In this document: positions 56,761 to 61,653 of the stretch, piece after piece | How the letters are laid out: every line of letters begins with the position of its first letter | Position numbering within the stretch: the first letter of the stretch is position 1 | Source of the DNA: a bacterium | Lineage (GTDB): Bacteria > Patescibacteriota > Minisyncoccia > Phycocordibacterales > UBA2100 | NCBI GenBank assembly: GCA_030674455.1 | Contig: JAUSGQ010000035.1 | Span: forward strand, 1 to 61,653 | Length of the DNA stretch: 61,653 bases | Direction of reading: 5' to 3' | Program-made: the position numbers and the translations under genes | The notes under the pieces: model-generated | Told to the model about the DNA's origin: nothing | What the model saw: only the letters and a program-made list of their open reading frames with translations | Databases searched by the model: none

Positions 56761-58506
56761 ATGCCCTCACATCCTAACAAATTCACGAATGTGGTACGTC
56801 TCCTCATATCAGCGTTTGGGTCGTATTACAAGCATCTCATCGTAATCCTAGTTCTCGGCTTTTTTGCGAGCCTTCTTGAAGGGCTTGGAATCAGCGCGGT
56901 AATCCCGCTTTTTTCATTCGTGACCGGAGGCGGAGGATTTACGGCCGACACGGTCACGCAAGTATTTTCAACAATCTTTGGGTTCTTCGGATTACCCTAC
57001 ACCTTCCGATACTTGCTCTTTTTCGTAGGCGTTTTGTTTGTCGTAAGAATTGTATCGCTGTTCGCGATTCAGAATGTAACCGCCCGCATTGTACTTGGAT
57101 ATGAGCGCGACACGCGCAAGCGCATGTTTAATGCGACGGTACAGAGCCGCTGGCCGTTTCTGTCAATGCAAAAAGTCGGGCATTTAGACCAGCTTCTCAT
57201 AACTAATACAGCCATCACCGCCGGTTTTTTCGGAATATTTTCTACGGCTATCCTCATTATCACGAAAACGATTGCGTACATCGTTATTGCACTAAACATT
57301 TCGCATATCATCGCGCTCTTGAGCATTGCTGTTGGTGCCGTGCTTTTTTTCGTACTTCAGCCTCTTTTCCGCATAAACAAAAGATCTTCAACAGAAGCCG
57401 AACGGCTGAATCGTTCACTCGCGCATTTTGTAAGCCAGCACATTTTGGGAATGAAATCTGTAAAATCAGCCGGCGTGGAACCCCCCGTGTCTCTTGAGGC
57501 CTTGTCATATTTTGACAATATACGAAAAATGCATGTGAATATCGTGACGATACGAGGATTTTTGGAAATGGGCATCCAATTTGCCGGACTCGCGTTTGTC
57601 GCCGGCGTGTTTACGTACATGTACAGAATGCCGGGGTTCAACTTCGCGTCGTTTGCTGTCATCGTATACGCGGTGAATCAGATTTTTACACAGATACAAA
57701 CGGCGCAAATTCAACTTCACGCGCTTTCCGAGATGCTCCCGTATCTCTCGCGGGTGCGCGCGTACCAGAACGATGCTGAAGCGAATGCCGAACCTATGGG
57801 AGGCACTGATTCTGCCGCCATCGCGGAAGGAATAGAGTTCCGGAATGTCTCGTTCTCGTATCCCAAACGGGGGGAGGTTTTGGGCGATGTGTCCTTCTCT
57901 GTAAAGCAGGGACAGATTGCCGTAATTGTGGGTCCGTCAGGCGTTGGCAAATCCACTATCGCAGATTTATTATTGCGTCTCATAGAGCCGACCTCCGGTA
58001 CCGTCCTTGTGGACAACAAAGATGTTCGCACGGTCTCTGTTGTGAAGTGGCGCAAAACTCTGGGTTACATACCGCAGGACCCTTTTCTTCTTAATGATTC
58101 AATCCGCAACAACATCGCTTTTTACAATCCATCAATGACGGACGATATGATTAGCGATGCCGCGAAGCGTGCGAATATCAACGAATTCATAGAATCGTTA
58201 CCAGAAAAATATGACACGCATATAGGTGATCGTGGCGTTCTTGTCTCCGGCGGTCAGAGGCAGAGAATTGTCTTGGCACGGCTCCTCGCGCGGAATCCGA
58301 AAGTTCTGATACTGGATGAAGCAACAAGCGCCTTGGACCCAGAATCCGAGCGCGCCATCATTCGATCAATCGAAAATCTGCGAGGGAAAGTTACCGTTTT
58401 CATCATCGCGCATGGCGGGGAGATGCATGCCTCGGCTGATATCACGATCAAGCTTTCAAATGAGCGTGTTGCCTCAGTAACAGAGACCTCTTCTGTACGT
58501 GGATAA
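56761..58506 (+). CDS. ABC transporter, fused permease and ATPase (MsbA-like)
   Basis: A 581-residue exporter half-transporter. Six transmembrane segments lie in residues 15-320. The ATPase domain has Walker A GPSGVGKST (about 392-400), Q-loop YIPQDPFLLNDS, signature LVSGGQRQRIVLARLL (about 493), Walker B VLILDEATSALD and an H-loop IIAHGG. Homodimer expected; in this context it probably flips lipid-linked glycan. Followed 2 bp later by a capsule-type glycosyltransferase. Confidence 0.92.
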   Translation: MPSHPNKFTNVVRLLISAFGSYYKHLIVILVLGFFASLLEGLGISAVIPLFSFVTGGGGFTADTVTQVFSTIFGFFGLPYTFRYLLFFVGVLFVVRIVSLFAIQNVTARIVLGYERDTRKRMFNATVQSRWPFLSMQKVGHLDQLLITNTAITAGFFGIFSTAILIITKTIAYIVIALNISHIIALLSIAVGAVLFFVLQPLFRINKRSSTEAERLNRSLAHFVSQHILGMKSVKSAGVEPPVSLEALSYFDNIRKMHVNIVTIRGFLEMGIQFAGLAFVAGVFTYMYRMPGFNFASFAVIVYAVNQIFTQIQTAQIQLHALSEMLPYLSRVRAYQNDAEANAEPMGGTDSAAIAEGIEFRNVSFSYPKRGEVLGDVSFSVKQGQIAVIVGPSGVGKSTIADLLLRLIEPTSGTVLVDNKDVRTVSVVKWRKTLGYIPQDPFLLNDSIRNNIAFYNPSMTDDMISDAAKRANINEFIESLPEKYDTHIGDRGVLVSGGQRQRIVLARLLARNPKVLILDEATSALDPESERAIIRSIENLRGKVTVFIIAHGGEMHASADITIKLSNERVASVTETSSVRG

Positions 58507-58508
58507 CT

Positions 58509-59930
58509 ATGCGGCTCTTCCTAATCAATTTGGGGGGTAAGCGGCGCCGCCAGATAGATGCGGCGCGAGAACTGCAAAAGAAACACACAATACAGTATTG
58601 GACCCGTAATGACACTCATTTCCTAATGGACGAAAGCGAGTTCCCCGGCACGGTCTTTCACGTGTATCGAGATGCACTGCAAGGCATACCTGCAAAAAAT
58701 ATTGATGCCGCCAGTTTTGAACCGTGGAGTGCCGAGGATATCGCAGAATACGCTGAAACAGAATGTGAGTTTATAACCATGGCCGATAAGTGGTATCCGG
58801 ATTGGTCTGTCAACCGGCGTAAGGATTTGTATTACGACATGCTCCGATATTGGGGAGGAGTGCTGGATAAGTTCAGGCCCGACTGCATCATTCTGCTCGG
58901 GGTTCCGCACGAAATGTTTACCTTTGTGTTGTATCGGATAGCCAAGCATCGTGGAATACGAACAATCATCCTTGATAACACTGTATTGGATACTGACCGC
59001 TACGTCTTGATAGATGACTACACGGTCGGAAATACAACTCTCGCGAAGGCGAGAGAAAGCGATCGGCTCGTTACCATTGATGATCTATCGCCTGACATGC
59101 GCGACTATTATCTGCGGCGTTCACAATCCGAGAACCCGCTTCCTCCGTATATGCAAGAATTTAAGAAAGACCATACTCTGTGGCAAAGTGTGCGCCGCTT
59201 CATCCGCGTATCTATTGCATTCGTAAAAGACGGTACAATCGTCGAGCGTGGAGTATTGAAATTGCTAAAGATGTTTAAATCGAGTCTCAAGGACGAGCAT
59301 CATTCGAACGAGCGTCTGGCAGATTTCGGAAAACCGTATGTATATTTCCCGCTCCAGTATCAACCAGAACTTACGACATCTCCTTTAGGCGGCGTGTACG
59401 TCGACCAGTTGCTCGCGATAAAAACGGTCGCCGCCGCGTTGCCGGAAGGATGGGAACTCTATGTGAAAGAGCACCCTGCTCAAATCGGTGTCCATGGAGG
59501 GAACACGACACCGGCCCGCTATACCGGCTTCTATAAATCTATTGCCGAGATTCCTCATACACGCCTCGTTCCTGTTGCTACAAATACATTTAAGCTGATG
59601 GATAATGCACAAACAACTTCTGCTCTGACAGGTACGGCGGCATGGGAGAGTGTCCTGCGTGGCAAACCCGCGGTAGTATTCGGGTACCCGTGGTTCATGA
59701 ATGCGCCGGGTATAATTCGGGTTGGGAGCGCGGAGGATTGCCGAAAGACATACGAGAAAATCGCACATGGATTTAAGCCGCAGGAAGCCGATACGCTTCG
59801 ATATTTGCAGGCTGTAGACGAAGTTAGCGTTAAGGAACATCTCTATACAAACGCTCCTGACAGGGAAGGAGAGGGGCTCGCAATGTACCGAGCGATAGAG
59901 GGTGCCCTCAACATAAAACCAAATAAATAA
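58509..59930 (+). CDS. capsule-type glycosyltransferase (KpsS/KpsC-like)
   Basis: A 473-residue soluble protein. The second half carries KPYVYFPLQYQPELTTSPLG, GWELYVKEHPAQ, LMDNAQTTSALTGTAAWESV and GKPAVVFGYPWF, the arrangement of capsule polysaccharide biosynthesis proteins (PF05159-like) and related surface-carbohydrate transferases. The first half has a Rossmann-like region with PDCIILLGVPHEMFTFVLY. Donor unknown. In operon with the ABC exporter (2-bp gap) and a methyltransferase (2-bp gap). Confidence 0.78.
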   Translation: MRLFLINLGGKRRRQIDAARELQKKHTIQYWTRNDTHFLMDESEFPGTVFHVYRDALQGIPAKNIDAASFEPWSAEDIAEYAETECEFITMADKWYPDWSVNRRKDLYYDMLRYWGGVLDKFRPDCIILLGVPHEMFTFVLYRIAKHRGIRTIILDNTVLDTDRYVLIDDYTVGNTTLAKARESDRLVTIDDLSPDMRDYYLRRSQSENPLPPYMQEFKKDHTLWQSVRRFIRVSIAFVKDGTIVERGVLKLLKMFKSSLKDEHHSNERLADFGKPYVYFPLQYQPELTTSPLGGVYVDQLLAIKTVAAALPEGWELYVKEHPAQIGVHGGNTTPARYTGFYKSIAEIPHTRLVPVATNTFKLMDNAQTTSALTGTAAWESVLRGKPAVVFGYPWFMNAPGIIRVGSAEDCRKTYEKIAHGFKPQEADTLRYLQAVDEVSVKEHLYTNAPDREGEGLAMYRAIEGALNIKPNK

Positions 59931-59932
59931 CC

Positions 59933-60655
59933 ATGACTAAAAAAAGCCCGCTCTCTCGGCGCGACATCCAGTCCTTTACGCAAGAAATCGGGAAGTACGG
60001 TCTTCCGCCGAGGAAAAAAGATTATTACGGAATAATTTATAGGATTCTCGAGAAAAATAACATAAAGTCAGTGTTGGATATTGGAACAGCATCTGGCGAT
60101 TTCTTGTATTTTATGCCGGAGACAATTAAAGGACTGGGAATAGATAAGAGCAAAGACTTGATTAAAATAGCAAAGGACACCCGCAAGAAAAAGAATCTTA
60201 AATTTGAATGCGCCGACATTCTTTCGGATAAATTTGATAAGAAATACGAATGCATAACCATACTCGGAACTCTGCTGACTTTTTTAGATTTTCGTCCAGC
60301 GCTTGAAGCTTGTTTTAATTTGCACCCGAAGCTTATCATTATCAATGATTTTTTTAATACAGATGGAATTGATATACAACTTGGCTTTCGGTATGCCAAC
60401 AAACCAAAAAACGCATATCAATTTGCCTACAATATTGTTTCGTTAGCCACAATGAAAAGTTTTCTTGAAGAAAAATCTGCGCAATTCTCGTTTGAGGAAT
60501 ATAAACTTAAGACAAGACTACATAGAGATGAGGCACATCCGATGTACAATTACCACGCTGAATTAAATGGGGAGACAATTATTACCAATGGTATGGGCTT
60601 AATCCTTCGGGGCTATAACTTAATAATAATTCCCAAAGGGAATTATGGAGTATAA
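59933..60655 (+). CDS. class I SAM-dependent methyltransferase
   Basis: A 240-residue methyltransferase: SVLDIGTASGDFLYFMPE is motif I, GLGIDKSKDLIKIAKDT motif II, KKYECITILGTLLTFLDFRP motif around the active site, and KLIIINDFF motif III. Lysine- and isoleucine-rich and visibly more AT-rich than the genes to its left, hinting at separate origin. Follows the capsule-type gene by 2 bp. Confidence 0.85.
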   Translation: MTKKSPLSRRDIQSFTQEIGKYGLPPRKKDYYGIIYRILEKNNIKSVLDIGTASGDFLYFMPETIKGLGIDKSKDLIKIAKDTRKKKNLKFECADILSDKFDKKYECITILGTLLTFLDFRPALEACFNLHPKLIIINDFFNTDGIDIQLGFRYANKPKNAYQFAYNIVSLATMKSFLEEKSAQFSFEEYKLKTRLHRDEAHPMYNYHAELNGETIITNGMGLILRGYNLIIIPKGNYGV

Positions 60656-60683
60656 TCAGACCATTAGTAAATAATTAAACTAT

Positions 60684-61370
60684 ATGGATTATCTAGAAAA
60701 GAATAAGGATTTTTGGGATAGTGGATGCCCTGCGGAGAATCCCGAAAGCCATGTATTCAGAACATACGGCCGTATTCTAAAACCCGAACTTGGTATTACA
60801 GGAGAAAAACATGAGAAACTTCTTGACTTTGCCTGCGGAGAAGGAGCTAACATGCTGTTCTTCAAGAAAAAAGGCCTCGATGTGTACGGGGTAGAGATTT
60901 CAGAATCTAATTTAAAGAAGTGCCGCGAAAAGATGTCCGACATCGCAGACCATTTTCAGATGATTGACCCCAAGCCGTCGAAAGGTGATATGTGGTATGG
61001 GGGGGGTTTTGATGTCGTCATAGGAAATCATGCTTTTTATTACTACAACGACACAGATCTGGAAATCCGATTAGAAACAATATATAACATGCTCAAACCT
61101 GGCGGGATAATTTACGCCACTATGATGGGTACGAAAATGACGCAGTTCTACGATAACTCTAAGGAAGTCGGGGATGGATTGAGCGTGGTGAACTTCAAGC
61201 ACTCGCGTTTTGAGATTAAGGATTACTATATGAACTTTATGGAGTCGGAGCAGGATTTATTACATCACTTCAAACTATTCAAGAAATTACATCTCGGCTG
61301 GTATGCGGATAAGTATAGAGAGGATGAGAAAGAAAATTTCCACTATAACTTTGTTGGGATAAAAGAATGA
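60684..61370 (+). CDS. class I SAM-dependent methyltransferase
   Basis: A 228-residue methyltransferase: KLLDFACGEGANMLFFKKKG motif I, YGVEISESNLKKCREKM motif II, GFDVVIGNHAFYYYNDTDLE, and MLKPGGIIYATMMGTKM motif III. Like its neighbour it is AT- and lysine-rich. Twenty-eight bp separate the two; both probably act on the glycan or its carrier. Substrate unknown. Confidence 0.85.
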   Translation: MDYLEKNKDFWDSGCPAENPESHVFRTYGRILKPELGITGEKHEKLLDFACGEGANMLFFKKKGLDVYGVEISESNLKKCREKMSDIADHFQMIDPKPSKGDMWYGGGFDVVIGNHAFYYYNDTDLEIRLETIYNMLKPGGIIYATMMGTKMTQFYDNSKEVGDGLSVVNFKHSRFEIKDYYMNFMESEQDLLHHFKLFKKLHLGWYADKYREDEKENFHYNFVGIKE

Positions 61371-61434
61371 TAAGTGTTGTGTGTGAGTGTGTGGCGCAGA
61401 CTTTATGTCCGTGATAGGATTTATTTTCATATGA

Positions 61435-61638
61435 ATCCCATTAGAAGCCATCTTTCGGGAGCAGATATAGGATCGAGGTAGTAAAACAGAAATCAACATT
61501 ACTTATGCAGAAAAAAGCCTGCCCGCCAAAGCCAGAGCGATGCAAGTTATACTTAAAATAAATGTTATGTATTTACTAACTAATCAAGTCAGTAACCATC
61601 GCAACTTTAGGCGATGGCAGGCGGGCTTCTAACGGGAT
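61435..61638 (+). repeat. inverted-repeat module, family 2, copy 2
   Basis: A 204-bp module with arms ATCCCATTAGAAGCC (61435-61449) and GGCTTCTAACGGGAT (61624-61638), one mismatch. The right arm contains the start codon of a gene running off the window (ACGGG-ATG). A second inverted repeat, AAGCCTGCCCGCC (61515-61527) against GGCAGGCGGGCTT (61616-61628), and a CCATCGC/GCGATGG hairpin lie inside. Confidence 0.7.
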
Positions 61639-61653
61639 GAATTACGACACGAC
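61637..61653 (+). CDS. start of a gene cut by the window edge
   Basis: ATG at 61637 opens a frame MNYDT that leaves the window. Called only because the same arm carries the start codon of rfbA in the other copy of this module; too short to identify. Confidence 0.3.

Overview
The window looks like a chromosome segment of a Candidate Phyla Radiation (Patescibacteria) bacterium, probably from the Parcubacteria side. The basis is indirect: compact genes with frequent ATGA start/stop overlaps, an archaeal-type PEP carboxylase, DUF4015, DUF2914, DUF2127, SIMPL and Cas2-like proteins of the kind common in those genomes, VirD4-like ATPases, and few convincing Shine-Dalgarno sites. No rRNA or universal marker is present, so the phylum is an inference.

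Layout. 1-2548 (minus) is the edge of a conjugation/plasmid-like module: a VirD4/TraD-like ATPase cut by the window edge, an unknown protein and a replication-relaxation protein, followed by a 476-bp gene-free stretch. 3025-16824 is mostly housekeeping and envelope genes: corrinoid adenosyltransferase, tRNA-His, small membrane proteins, SIMPL protein, PEP carboxylase, an ArsR-type regulator, rsmI, pyrD, a DUF4015 hydrolase, a second VirD4-like ATPase and a PKD surface protein. 16991-61370 is a roughly 45-kb surface-glycan region. It holds eight GT4-type glycosyltransferases, one GT2, GtrA, two GT-C-like membrane proteins, sugar-nucleotide enzymes (rfbA, rfbB, 3,4-ketoisomerase, Gfo/Idh reductase, UDP-sugar dehydrogenase-like), a heptose set (gmhA, gmhB, HldA-like kinase, HldC-like nucleotidyltransferase, HldD-like epimerase), a TPP-dependent E1 alpha/beta pair with two dehydrogenases, a sugar 3-dehydrase-like PLP protein, a carbamoyltransferase, methyltransferases, an ABC exporter and a capsule-type glycosyltransferase. 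A Cas2-like regulator, a secreted LCAT-like hydrolase and two membrane proteins interrupt it at 21658-26623.

How the genes may work together. Nucleotide sugars (dTDP-deoxyhexose, ADP/GDP-heptose and perhaps a 3-deoxy or branched sugar) would be made in the cytoplasm, assembled by the glycosyltransferases, decorated by methyl and carbamoyl groups and exported by the ABC transporter.

The most unusual content is non-coding. Several families of 125-204-bp modules bounded by inverted repeats lie between genes, and their 3' arm abuts or lies close to a start codon. There are also two related cloverleaf-like palindromes, a perfect 68-nt tandem repeat, palindromic repeats inserted in frame inside genes, and -10 boxes placed 6-9 nt before many start codons, suggesting leaderless transcription.
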